DNA from: Acidobacteriota bacterium
GTDB lineage: Bacteria; Acidobacteriota; Polarisedimenticolia; Polarisedimenticolales; Polarisedimenticolaceae
Length of the DNA stretch: 64,000 nt
Assembly (NCBI GenBank): GCA_029861955.1
Contig: JAOTYK010000015.1
Location: 1 to 64,000 of the forward strand
Direction: 5' to 3'
In this document: positions 17,987-26,713 of the stretch, one piece after another
How positions within the stretch are numbered: the first letter of the stretch is position 1
Layout: the number at the start of each line of letters is the position of its first letter
The notes under the pieces: generated by a model
Told to the model about the DNA's origin: nothing
The model's input: the letters and a program-made list of their open reading frames with translations, nothing else
Database searches by the model: none
Position numbers and translations under genes: made by a program

Positions 17987-20900
17987 ATCGTCGATTCCTC
18001 ACCGACTCCTACTAAGCGCGGCCTGACATGGCGTCGTCGTGTCAAGCGAGGGATCTTTGTACTCGTCATCGCTCTGGTTGTCGCGACGCCCATTGCGCGG
18101 TTACGCCTAGAGTCATGGATTCTGGGGGCGGCTCGCTCCCGCCTCGCGGCCGAGTTCGATGGGACGCTGGAGGTCGATCGATTCGAGATCAATCTCTGGC
18201 GACTGGAGGCCAACCTGGAGGGCCTCGAGGTCCATCTGAAGAGCGGTGCCGGCACGGCGGACATCGCGTTGGACCGCGGGTCCGTCAAGCTCGACACCGG
18301 CATCCTGCTCGATCTCTCGCACCCTCAGGAGCATCTCGCCCAGGTCACTCTGAAGTCGCCTACCGTCGAGATCGACGGCGCGTTTGCGATGGATCCCAAC
18401 CCCAAGACGGGGCCCGCCAAACCGTTCCAGCTCCAGATCGACGACCTCGAGATCTCCGACGCGAGGATCCGAATCGATGACCACGAGCGCAACTCCAGCC
18501 TGCATGCCTCGTCCTTCTCGATCACGGGAATCGAGAACGCGTCACGCCCGGGCTGGCACGGTCGACTGGCCGGCGAGGTTTCGGTACGAGATTCGCCGAT
18601 CGGCGTGGATTACCCGCTGAGTTTCGTGAGCCGTTATGCCTATACACCCGGGAAGGTCCGTCTGGTCGGCCTGGAGGTCTCGGGGCCGGGAGTTTCGGGC
18701 CTGTTTTCCGGCGATCTGGACTGGCGCCAGGAATTTCTCGCACGCCTCGAGGGAGACGTCGATCTGGAGCTCGACGCCATCGAGCCCTACCTCGACGAAT
18801 CCATGCCCAGGTTTTCCGGCGCTGCCGAGGCGAACCTGCACATTCTGGTGGACCACGAGGGATGGCTTGTCGAGGGGCCGCTGGTCTCCTCCGATGTCCA
18901 CGTCGATGATCTGGTGGCGCGCCAGGCTCAGGCTCGGTTGATCATCGATCAGGAGTCGGTAACCCTCGAGGAGCTCGTCGCCAACAGCTTCGGCGGTGTC
19001 GCGAACGGTCGCGTCGTCATCGGGATCGGTGGACCGACGACCATCGATCTCGATCTGGACAGCAAGGGCGTCTCCGCCGAGGGTCTACTGGCCTGGATCG
19101 GTGTCCCGCTGCCCGTCGCATCGACCCTCGCCGCATCGTTGCGTCTGACCGGTACGCTCGGTGACCGAACGACTTGGGATGGAGAGGGGACGTTCGTCGG
19201 CGAGGCGATGGAGTCCACCCTGGGCGGATTGCCGACGGTGGTGGGAGCCGGGGAGATCGCGTTCGATGCCGGCGTCATGTCCCTACGGGCCGAGGCCGTT
19301 GAACTGGCTAGCGCCACGTTGACCGTCGATGGTCAATTGAGGATCGCCGAGGATCAGACGCCGGGACGCATCGTCCTGAACGGGTCGACGAGCGATGCCT
19401 CTGCAACCCACCAGGGCGTGGAGCAGGTCCTCGCAGCCCTGGGGGAACAGCTCCCGCAGCAGGCGGCCTGGCCACTCACGGGGAGCGGGACACTTAGTGC
19501 AGGCTTCAGCCTCCAGGATTCGGCGCCGCTGGAGCTGGCGGTAGACCTGAAGGACGGCGGTTGGGGTCTCCAGGAATTCGACCGGCTTCGTCTGTCGCTG
19601 ACGATCGACGATGATCGTCTCGCGATCACCGACACGCTGCTGTGGATCCACGAACAGCGGCTGGAGGGGGACTTCGCGATCGACATGGGTCGATCCGTAC
19701 CGCTAGAGGTCGATGTCAACGTGCACGGGTTCTACCCGGCGTTCCTCCTGGAGCAACTCGGCCTCGCCGAGGGGGTCTCGGGAATCTGGAGTGGCGACCT
19801 CTCGGCCCAGACGACGGAAGGAGGGCTCGAGGGGGCAGGCTCCTTCACGGTCGAGAACGTCAGCATGATGGACCACACGATCCGAACGGCATCCACACAG
19901 GTCACCGCGACCTCGTCGGTCCTCAGCCTCGGAGAGCTACGAGCCGAGGGCGATGGGTTCGAGCTTCGTGGTCGCGGAACATGGGACCTGATTCACGATG
20001 AGCAGTCCATCGAGATTGACTCCGCCGTGCTGGAGTTGGGGGACCTTGCGGCCTGGGGCGACGAAGCCGCGTCCGTCGCGGGTGAGCTGACGGTCACGGG
20101 CCGGATCGACGCTCGAGCCGACGGCCTTCAGGGTGAGTTGACGGTCCGCGGTCACGACATCCACTCGGATCCGTTTCAGCTCGGCGACTTTGAGGGCAAC
20201 CTGGCTCTCCTGGGGGATCGGCTCGCCTTCCGAGCCGATTCGGCGGCCGACGCGGGGTGGCAGGTCGACGGGACACTCCTGCTCGTCGAGCCTCTGCCCG
20301 CTGTGATGACGGTCCAGCTCGATGAGACACCTCTGGGCTCGCTTCATGCATCGTTGCAAGACCAGGACGGCTCCGTCAGCGGTACGTTCGATGTCCACGT
20401 CTCGTTGAGCGAACCCGAGGGCATCCAGATCGAAGGCACGGTGACCGATGCCTCGTCCGGATTCGGTGCGCACGAACTGCGCTTACTGGACCCGTTCGAT
20501 CTGGTGGCCGGGCCGAGTGGTTGGACGGCCCGGGGACTGCATCTCGGGAGCGGCGATACCCAACTGAGGGGCAACGCGCAGTCCGGACCCGCAGCCGATG
20601 AAGTGTCCGCGAGCCTCGCGGGTCGCGTAAACCTCGCCATGCTCTCCGCCGTCGAACCCGAGATAAGAGCCGCCGGCACCGCCGATGTCGATCTTCGAGC
20701 CGCCTATTCCACAGCGGGCCTCGACCTCGATGGCTCGGTCGAGTTCGTTGACGGGCGGCTTCACTGGCTCGGGTTCCCGGAAACCATCGCCGCGTTGACG
20801 GGACGGATGCGTTTTCGCGACAGCGAACTGACCGTCGACACGCTGACGGGCCGATTCGGTGGTGGGGAAATTCATGTGGTCGGTGGAGCGAATCTGCTGA

Positions 20901-23900
20901 ATCCCTCCGACCCGGAGTTCGAGTTTGACCTCTCTGCCGCCAACGTCCGTCTCGACGGCCCCGAGGGATTTCGCGGCATCTACGACGCCGACCTCACCTG
21001 GAAGTCGTTGATCGATCACCAGACCCTCGTCGGGCGTGTCGAGGTGCTAAGGGGCCTGTACGACGAGCCGTTCGATCTGGGAGGTATCGGGGGTGCCGGC
21101 GGACGCGCAGTGAGCGGCACCGCCATCGAGGGACTCCCGCTCGACCTGGAGTTCGATGTCGATATCATCGCAGACTCCGGGGTCTGGCTCCGAAACGATC
21201 TGATCGAGGGCGAAGCAACGATGGACCTCGAACTCGTCGGCACGGCAGCGCGTCCAGAGATCGCGGGACGCGCGGCCCTGCGTGACGGCGGCCAGATTCG
21301 ATTCCGCGATCTGGAATACCGGATTCTAACGGCGACTCTGGATTTCGTCGATCCGGCCCGCCTCGATCCCTACATCACCCTTCATGCTGTGACGCAGGTC
21401 GCCGAGTATGCGATTCACCTGAGGGTCGAGGGGACCGCCAGTCAGTTTGAGTATGACCTCACGAGCACACCATCCCTCGCACAGCAGGACATCATCGCTC
21501 TGCTGACGACGGGTCGTACGATGCAGGATCTGAGTGGGCGCCCCGGTCGGACGGAATTCACCGGAGACCTCGCGGCGAACTACTTCGCCGGCGCATTGAC
21601 CGATCGCTTCGAACGACAACTGGAACGGGTCCTCCGTCTGGAGCGGTTTCAGATCGACCCCCTCTTGACCCAGGAGGACGCCGACCCGACGGCACGGATC
21701 ACCATCGGCAAGGCCGTGACGGACGATCTGTTCGTCATCCTCTCGACCGACCTGAACTCGACCGAAGACCAACTCTACGAGATCCAGTGGAGGCTGTCTC
21801 GAAAGACCCGGGCCAGTGCGACGCGGGATACCGAGGGCGGAATCGGTGGCGATATTCAGTACTACGATCGCTACTGGTGGAAAAAGCCCGACCTCGATCC
21901 CGACGCGGAACACGAGGCCGCCGTGGCATTGCGATCCTCGGCAGACATCGCTGGTGATGAAGTCGAAGCCCGCATCGAATCGATCTTCGTGGGCGGGCTG
22001 ACCGGGAACGATCGGGACGAAGCACGTCGGCGGATCAAACTCAATGTCGGGGATCCCTATCGACGCTCGACGATGTTCGCCGGGATCGAGTCCTTACGGA
22101 AGATGCTGGTCGGTCGCGGACACATCGAGGCCGAGGTCAACGCGGTCGCCACTCCGATCGGAGACGGTGCCAGAGTCAAAGTCGAGTACTGGGTCTCCCG
22201 CGGTCGCATACTGACCGTCGAATTCGATGGTGTAGACAAGAAGGATGAACGGAAACGCCTGGACGCCTTGCTGCGCGATCGCTGGAGCGTCGTCGTCTTC
22301 GGCGATGACCTTTACGACGATGCCATCCAACAGCTACTGGCAGACTTTCATGCGCGCGGATACTACGCCGCCGACGTCCAGCATTTCGAACGCGTCGATG
22401 ACGACGGGCAGCTCGTTTGCGTGTTCTCCGTCGATCGTGGACCGGTCGTGCGAGTCCGCGAGCTGGAGATCGAAGGCGTCGAGAATCTTCCGGCGGCGGA
22501 CGTCCGCCGGCAGTTGTTGACCCGTACGGCGAGCCTGTTGCAGAAAGGACTCCTGGTGCCCGGCGTCCTGAAGGACGACGTTCGTGCCATCGCACACCTC
22601 TATCGAAGTCGCGGGTTCCTGGATGTCGAAGTGGATGACCCGCGCATTCGCCTGTCGAGGAACGGCGAGAACGCCTCGATAAACATCCTTGTCCACGAGG
22701 GGCAACGGTCCCGTGTCGGAGAGCTCACGTTCTCCGGAGAGAGTCCGTTCCCGGATGAGGAGATGCACGGGTGGCTCACCATCGAGTCGGAGCAGACGTA
22801 CTCGCCGATCCGGATGCTCGAGGCGGAGAGTGCCGTTCGGGCAAAGTTCGATTCCCACGGTTACGCCGACGCGCGGGTTCGATCGAGTGTCACGCGTGAG
22901 GCGGATCGGGTCCACGTCGAGTTCGAGCTTGTTCCCGGAACGCCGAAGCGTCTGCACTCGATCGAGATCCTGGGCGCGCAGTCGACTCGCGAGAATGTGA
23001 TCAAGCGGGCATTGCAGCTTGAGCCCGGTGAGCTCATCTCCCGGGACGCGCTTCTGCGAAGCCAGCACGAGTTGTATCGAACCGGAGTGTTCAGCAACGT
23101 GCGATTGACGACGGATCCGGCGGCCGTCGGTGAAGAGGGAGATGCCGCCGAGCCACAAGTCTTGACCGTACGCGTGGAAGAGGCCCGTCCGCTGGCGACC
23201 TCCGTGGGGATTGGTTATGACTCGGAGGGTGGAGAGCGAATCAGCTTCTCCGCGAGCCACCAGAACATCGGTGGTCGCAACCGCATCCTGAGTCTTCAAG
23301 GGCACGCCAGCGACATCCTTACCCGCGTCCAGTTCATCGGGGAGGCTCCGCATCTTTTCGGCAGGAAGGATCCGGTTCTCGTCAACCTATCGGTCGAGGA
23401 TCGTGATGAGATCGGGTTCAAGGTTCTCCGCCGTAGTGCCGCCATTCGCTTCGATCGTCGGTGGAATAGGAAATGGAACAGCTTCACCCGATATAACTAC
23501 CAACGCGTCGATCTTCGCGAGATCGAAGACTCTCTGGCGGTCACCGAGGAGAAGCTCGAGAACCTGGGGCTCGGGGATGTCGGCTTCACGGTCGTCCGTG
23601 ACTCCCGCGATGATCCGCTTCTCCCTCGGCGCGGAACCTACGGCAGCCTGAGCACTCGACTCTTCGCGCCGGCCTTCGGCGGCGAGGTCGCGATGCTGAA
23701 GACTCAGATGACGGTCTCGTGGGTCCACACGTTTTCAAATCAGATCACGCTTGCAAGTGGTATGCGACTGGGCCTTGCCGAGCCGTTTGGCGTCAGCGAG
23801 CGGGTTCCGCTGTCGGAGAGGTTCTTCGCAGGAGGGGACTCGACGGTTCGAGGGTTTGGACGGGATGAGCTAGGTCCGATGACCGACGGGCTCCCCGCCG

Positions 23901-24163
23901 GCGGCGAGTCGATGTTCATCTTCAATCAGGAGTTTCGATTCCCGCTATTCGGTCCGTTGCGCGGGAACCTGTTCTATGACGCCGGAAACATCTACCCGAC
24001 CATCGAGGACTTTGACGTCACGGATATCCGGCATGTTCTAGGGATCGGTCTTCGCTACGAGACGGCGATCGGCCCGCTTCGACTGGAGTACGGGCGAAAG
24101 CTGGATCGGGAGGTCGGAGAATCGGACGCGGAGCTGTTTTTCGCTATCGGGACCGCGTTCTAG
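17987..24163 (+). CDS. TamB-TamA (DUF490-POTRA-Omp85) fusion protein with a probable AUC start
   Basis: One uninterrupted frame encodes about 2,058 residues. Residues 12-40 are a basic stretch plus one membrane helix (GIFVLVIALVVATPIARL), the TamB inner-membrane anchor. Residues of about 45-1290 are a long beta-rich AsmA/TamB-like region. It ends in a classic DUF490 C-terminus (SLAQQDIIALLTTGRT ... YEIQWRLSR, the latter near 1265). Residues from about 1320 to 1730 are a chain of POTRA-like repeats. The last 320 residues are an Omp85 barrel with the loop-6 motif VRGF at 1954-1957 and a terminal Phe. TamB and TamA are normally separate proteins that insert or supply outer-membrane components. 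Here one chain would span both membranes. No ATG, GTG or TTG precedes the anchor in frame; the codon at 17987 is ATC, seven bases after GAGG. The first canonical start (TTG at 18269) would delete the anchor. Confidence 0.82.
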   Translation: MVDSSPTPTKRGLTWRRRVKRGIFVLVIALVVATPIARLRLESWILGAARSRLAAEFDGTLEVDRFEINLWRLEANLEGLEVHLKSGAGTADIALDRGSVKLDTGILLDLSHPQEHLAQVTLKSPTVEIDGAFAMDPNPKTGPAKPFQLQIDDLEISDARIRIDDHERNSSLHASSFSITGIENASRPGWHGRLAGEVSVRDSPIGVDYPLSFVSRYAYTPGKVRLVGLEVSGPGVSGLFSGDLDWRQEFLARLEGDVDLELDAIEPYLDESMPRFSGAAEANLHILVDHEGWLVEGPLVSSDVHVDDLVARQAQARLIIDQESVTLEELVANSFGGVANGRVVIGIGGPTTIDLDLDSKGVSAEGLLAWIGVPLPVASTLAASLRLTGTLGDRTTWDGEGTFVGEAMESTLGGLPTVVGAGEIAFDAGVMSLRAEAVELASATLTVDGQLRIAEDQTPGRIVLNGSTSDASATHQGVEQVLAALGEQLPQQAAWPLTGSGTLSAGFSLQDSAPLELAVDLKDGGWGLQEFDRLRLSLTIDDDRLAITDTLLWIHEQRLEGDFAIDMGRSVPLEVDVNVHGFYPAFLLEQLGLAEGVSGIWSGDLSAQTTEGGLEGAGSFTVENVSMMDHTIRTASTQVTATSSVLSLGELRAEGDGFELRGRGTWDLIHDEQSIEIDSAVLELGDLAAWGDEAASVAGELTVTGRIDARADGLQGELTVRGHDIHSDPFQLGDFEGNLALLGDRLAFRADSAADAGWQVDGTLLLVEPLPAVMTVQLDETPLGSLHASLQDQDGSVSGTFDVHVSLSEPEGIQIEGTVTDASSGFGAHELRLLDPFDLVAGPSGWTARGLHLGSGDTQLRGNAQSGPAADEVSASLAGRVNLAMLSAVEPEIRAAGTADVDLRAAYSTAGLDLDGSVEFVDGRLHWLGFPETIAALTGRMRFRDSELTVDTLTGRFGGGEIHVVGGANLLNPSDPEFEFDLSAANVRLDGPEGFRGIYDADLTWKSLIDHQTLVGRVEVLRGLYDEPFDLGGIGGAGGRAVSGTAIEGLPLDLEFDVDIIADSGVWLRNDLIEGEATMDLELVGTAARPEIAGRAALRDGGQIRFRDLEYRILTATLDFVDPARLDPYITLHAVTQVAEYAIHLRVEGTASQFEYDLTSTPSLAQQDIIALLTTGRTMQDLSGRPGRTEFTGDLAANYFAGALTDRFERQLERVLRLERFQIDPLLTQEDADPTARITIGKAVTDDLFVILSTDLNSTEDQLYEIQWRLSRKTRASATRDTEGGIGGDIQYYDRYWWKKPDLDPDAEHEAAVALRSSADIAGDEVEARIESIFVGGLTGNDRDEARRRIKLNVGDPYRRSTMFAGIESLRKMLVGRGHIEAEVNAVATPIGDGARVKVEYWVSRGRILTVEFDGVDKKDERKRLDALLRDRWSVVVFGDDLYDDAIQQLLADFHARGYYAADVQHFERVDDDGQLVCVFSVDRGPVVRVRELEIEGVENLPAADVRRQLLTRTASLLQKGLLVPGVLKDDVRAIAHLYRSRGFLDVEVDDPRIRLSRNGENASINILVHEGQRSRVGELTFSGESPFPDEEMHGWLTIESEQTYSPIRMLEAESAVRAKFDSHGYADARVRSSVTREADRVHVEFELVPGTPKRLHSIEILGAQSTRENVIKRALQLEPGELISRDALLRSQHELYRTGVFSNVRLTTDPAAVGEEGDAAEPQVLTVRVEEARPLATSVGIGYDSEGGERISFSASHQNIGGRNRILSLQGHASDILTRVQFIGEAPHLFGRKDPVLVNLSVEDRDEIGFKVLRRSAAIRFDRRWNRKWNSFTRYNYQRVDLREIEDSLAVTEEKLENLGLGDVGFTVVRDSRDDPLLPRRGTYGSLSTRLFAPAFGGEVAMLKTQMTVSWVHTFSNQITLASGMRLGLAEPFGVSERVPLSERFFAGGDSTVRGFGRDELGPMTDGLPAGGESMFIFNQEFRFPLFGPLRGNLFYDAGNIYPTIEDFDVTDIRHVLGIGLRYETAIGPLRLEYGRKLDREVGESDAELFFAIGTAF

Positions 24164-24177
24164 GAAAGGGGGGCCGC

Positions 24178-24215
24178 CGCCTCGGCCAGGAGGAGGGGGG
24201 GGGTTGGCCGAGGCG
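24178..24215. terminator. Eleven-base-pair hairpin between convergent genes
   Basis: CGCCTCGGCCA (24178-24188) and TGGCCGAGGCG (24205-24215) pair perfectly around a 16-base loop that is nearly all G on this strand. It lies 14 bases after the TAM fusion stop and 27 bases beyond the end of the convergent sigma-like gene, the expected place for a bidirectional terminator. There is no T-tract on either strand, so it may only stabilise 3' ends or need Rho. The G-rich loop could also form a quadruplex. Confidence 0.45.
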
Positions 24216-24242
24216 ACGATCCAGGGGGTCATGTGTTTGCGT

Positions 24243-24602
24243 TCATGCCAGTGAGTAACGGAGGCCGGACTGATAGCGCTCGAGATTTGTCTGCAGTTTC
24301 TGCTTCGCTTCACGCTCGAGTTGGCGGACACGTTCACGACTCAGGTTGAGCGTTCGTCCGATCTCTTCGAGTGTCAGTTCCTTGCCACCAAGAATGCCGA
24401 AACGATTGCGAATGATGTGCCGCTCGCGATCGTCCAGGTTGAACAGCGCCGCACGAACCAGTCGGCGGATCTCTTTGCTGTAGAGCCGCTCCTCCTGGTT
24501 CTTTTCGGCCTTATCCGCCAGCAGGGCCGACATGCGACACCCTTCGTCCTTGTCGACGAAGTCATCGATCGATCGCTCGGGCTGTAGTAACGGGAATAGC
24601 AT
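24243..24602 (-). CDS. Stand-alone sigma-70 region 4 protein
   Basis: This 119-residue protein has a near-complete sigma-70 region 4: LDDRERHIIRNRFGI followed by the helix-turn-helix LTLEEIGRTLNLSRERVRQLE (residues of about 75-95), which reads -35 elements in full sigma factors. The first 55 residues are acidic and probably helical; regions 2 and 3 are missing. The ATG at 24602 has a GGAGA ribosome site eight bases upstream, so it looks like a purpose-built short gene, not a decayed end. A lone region 4 could still bind the beta-flap and a -35 sequence. It might act as a co-sigma (as split SigO/RsoA does), as a regulator, or as an appropriator of core enzyme. It converges on the TAM fusion gene. 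Confidence 0.75.
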   Translation of the reverse strand: MLFPLLQPERSIDDFVDKDEGCRMSALLADKAEKNQEERLYSKEIRRLVRAALFNLDDRERHIIRNRFGILGGKELTLEEIGRTLNLSRERVRQLEREAKQKLQTNLERYQSGLRYSLA

Positions 24603-24903
24603 CGTTCATCTCCTTGCGTCCCCACGCACCCCGTATAAAGCAACCCCCGTGCCGACCTGCCTATTCCGGAGGAGAAACCGACAAATCCCCCGGTTTCGGT
24701 GCGGAGTCCGTGCAGCGAATCCCGGTTTTTCCCGGTTCGAGCGGCCCGGGCCTCGATCTCGGCCCGGGCCGCATCCCGCACATGGAGCGACGATTCGACC
24801 GTACCGGGCCTCGAGCAAGTGCAAAAATGGCACACCGGTGTCCATCCTGACGCGGTGTACCATGGCGGTTTGGGGCCTTTTCGGGGAACAACGGGAGTTT
24901 ACG
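24603..24903. other. 301-base intergenic region between the sigma-like gene and mutL
   Basis: No gene is convincing here. The region must carry the promoters of the leftward region-4 gene and of mutL. TTTATAC on the minus strand about 30 bases before the ATG at 24602 is a possible -10. It also holds a 12-bp palindrome (annotated separately) and a tandem CCCGGTTTTT/CCCGGTT repeat at about 24721-24737. A short frame beginning with an ATG at 24862 would extend MutL by 14 residues. It lacks a ribosome site, so I treat it as leader. Confidence 0.6.
24741..24772. repeat. Perfect 12-bp GC-only inverted repeat
   Basis: GCGGCCCGGGCC (24741-24752), loop TCGATCTC, then GGCCCGGGCCGC (24761-24772). Each arm is itself partly palindromic (CCCGGG). 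There is no following T-tract on either strand, so it is not a typical intrinsic terminator. It may be a binding site or an mRNA-leader structure between the divergent region-4 gene and mutL. Confidence 0.55.
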
Positions 24904-26679
24904 GTGGGTCGGATTCAGGTACTCAGCGATGGCGTCGTCAATCGGATCGCAGCCGGCGAGGTGGTCGATCGTCCGGCCTCGGTCATCAAGGAGCTGGTCG
25001 AGAACAGCCTTGATGCCGGGGCAACGACCGTTCAGGTTCGTATTCGCTCAGGGGGGCGTCAGTCGATCGAGGTCGAAGACGACGGCTGTGGGATGGACGG
25101 CAACGACGCGCTCCTGGCGATCGAGCGACACGCGACGAGCAAGCTCAAGAGCGCCGGCGATCTCGAGTCGATCGGCTCTCTCGGTTTTCGAGGGGAGGCG
25201 CTCTCGAGTATCGCGAGTGTCTCGGTCTTTCGCCTGGAGACGGCCGTCGAGGCCGGAGCGGGCACTCGTGTTCGCGTCCGTGGTGGGAAGATCGAAGGGG
25301 TCGATACGGTGTCGCGTTCCAGGGGGACGACGATCTGTGCTGAACGACTCTTCTTCAACATGCCGGCCCGACGAAAGTTCCTCCGTACCGAGAGCACCGA
25401 GTTCTCACACGTCGTGAAGGGAATGACACGTCACGCGTTGGTCAATCCCGGTGTGCGTTTCGTGCTGACCCACAACGGCAGCGAGCGCTTGCGTGTCGAG
25501 CCCGTAGACAATCTGGCCCAGCGCTATGGACAGATCTACGGCAAGGAGGCCGTGGATCGTTTGCTCGCCTTCGATCACTATGAGGACGGGTTTCGGGTTC
25601 GCGGGCTTGCGGGACGACCCACCGATGGACTACCTCGTCGGGACGGACAGCATCTGTTCGTGAACGGGCGACATGTTCAGGATCGAGTGCTGGCTCACGC
25701 AATCGCCGAGGCCTATGGAAATACGATGCCTAGAGGCCGCTTTCCGTCGATGCTCCTATTCGTCGAGATCGCTCCCGATCAGGTGGATGTCAACGTTCAC
25801 CCCCAGAAGCATGAGGTCCGCTTCCGCAACAGTTCCCGAGTCCACGATCTCGTCAGAGACACCTTGATGATGTCGATGGGGGCGACCGACGCCGTGCCCA
25901 CTTATCGCGATCTGCGACCGGAGAACGCGGACGCGATACGCGAACCGCTTCGTCGAGCCACCCTGAGTTATCTGGATTCGCGACCGTCGCCTGCGACGAC
26001 CGTATCGAGCCCGGTGGAACGGACGGCTCCGGACCCGATCCGGTCGGTTCCGCCGCCGCGACAAGAGCCATTACCCGACCGAGTTCAGCCGAGGTCTGTG
26101 GGCGCCGTCCACGCGCTCCTACAACTGGACGAATCCTATATCGTCGCTCGCGAGCAGGACGGGCTCGTCCTGCTCGATCAACACGCCGCCCACGAGCGTG
26201 TTCTCTTTGAACGATTCCTCGCCGCGGCCGAGGAAGGTGTCGTCGAGGTTCAACCGCTGATGTTCCCCGTCACGCTGGAGCTGGATGCCATCCGTCATCA
26301 GCTGTTCGAGGCCGAGCGGGAAGAGTTCCAGCGGCTCGGTTTTCGCGTCGACAGCTTCGGTGGCACGACGGTCCGGATCGAGGCGGTCCCGGCGATCGCG
26401 TCGGAGCTGGACCCCGCAGAGTTGCTGTTGTCCCTCCTCGGCGAGGCCGAGGGCCTGGATCGCGCCGTCACCGACATTCCGGCCCTTCGGCGGAAATGGA
26501 TCACCAGCGCAGCGTGTCAGGCAGCCATCAAGATTCACCACCGCCTGTCGGATCCCGAAATGCAGCGACTGGTGGGGGACCTATTTCAGTGTCGTAATCC
26601 GACCACCTGCCCTCACGGGCGTCCGATCCTCTTTCGTTTGACGTTGGAGGAGATCGAGCGGGCGTTCGATCGCCGCTGA
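24904..26679 (+). CDS. mutL: DNA mismatch repair protein MutL
   Basis: MutL couples mismatch recognition by MutS to strand removal. The N-terminal GHKL ATPase shows IAAGEVVDRPASVIKELVENSLDAG (split in family style), DDGCGM, RHATSK and GFRGEALSSIASV. The C-terminal domain carries the endonuclease motif DQHAAHERVLFE (from residue 425) and the metal-site partners ACQAA (near 538) and CPHGRP (569). This is therefore probably a nicking MutL of the type found in bacteria without MutH. I use the GTG at 24904 with GGGAG six bases upstream, giving 591 residues and the standard N-terminus. The lytic transglycosylase gene follows closely. Confidence 0.95.
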   Translation: MGRIQVLSDGVVNRIAAGEVVDRPASVIKELVENSLDAGATTVQVRIRSGGRQSIEVEDDGCGMDGNDALLAIERHATSKLKSAGDLESIGSLGFRGEALSSIASVSVFRLETAVEAGAGTRVRVRGGKIEGVDTVSRSRGTTICAERLFFNMPARRKFLRTESTEFSHVVKGMTRHALVNPGVRFVLTHNGSERLRVEPVDNLAQRYGQIYGKEAVDRLLAFDHYEDGFRVRGLAGRPTDGLPRRDGQHLFVNGRHVQDRVLAHAIAEAYGNTMPRGRFPSMLLFVEIAPDQVDVNVHPQKHEVRFRNSSRVHDLVRDTLMMSMGATDAVPTYRDLRPENADAIREPLRRATLSYLDSRPSPATTVSSPVERTAPDPIRSVPPPRQEPLPDRVQPRSVGAVHALLQLDESYIVAREQDGLVLLDQHAAHERVLFERFLAAAEEGVVEVQPLMFPVTLELDAIRHQLFEAEREEFQRLGFRVDSFGGTTVRIEAVPAIASELDPAELLLSLLGEAEGLDRAVTDIPALRRKWITSAACQAAIKIHHRLSDPEMQRLVGDLFQCRNPTTCPHGRPILFRLTLEEIERAFDRR

Positions 26680-26713
26680 TTTGACCCTGAGCGATTCCGT
26701 CCGTATAAAGAGC

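Noticed and set aside
18269-18271. TTG as the start of the TAM fusion
   Set aside because: It would remove the membrane anchor and leave about 280 bases of clearly coding, in-frame sequence upstream unexplained.
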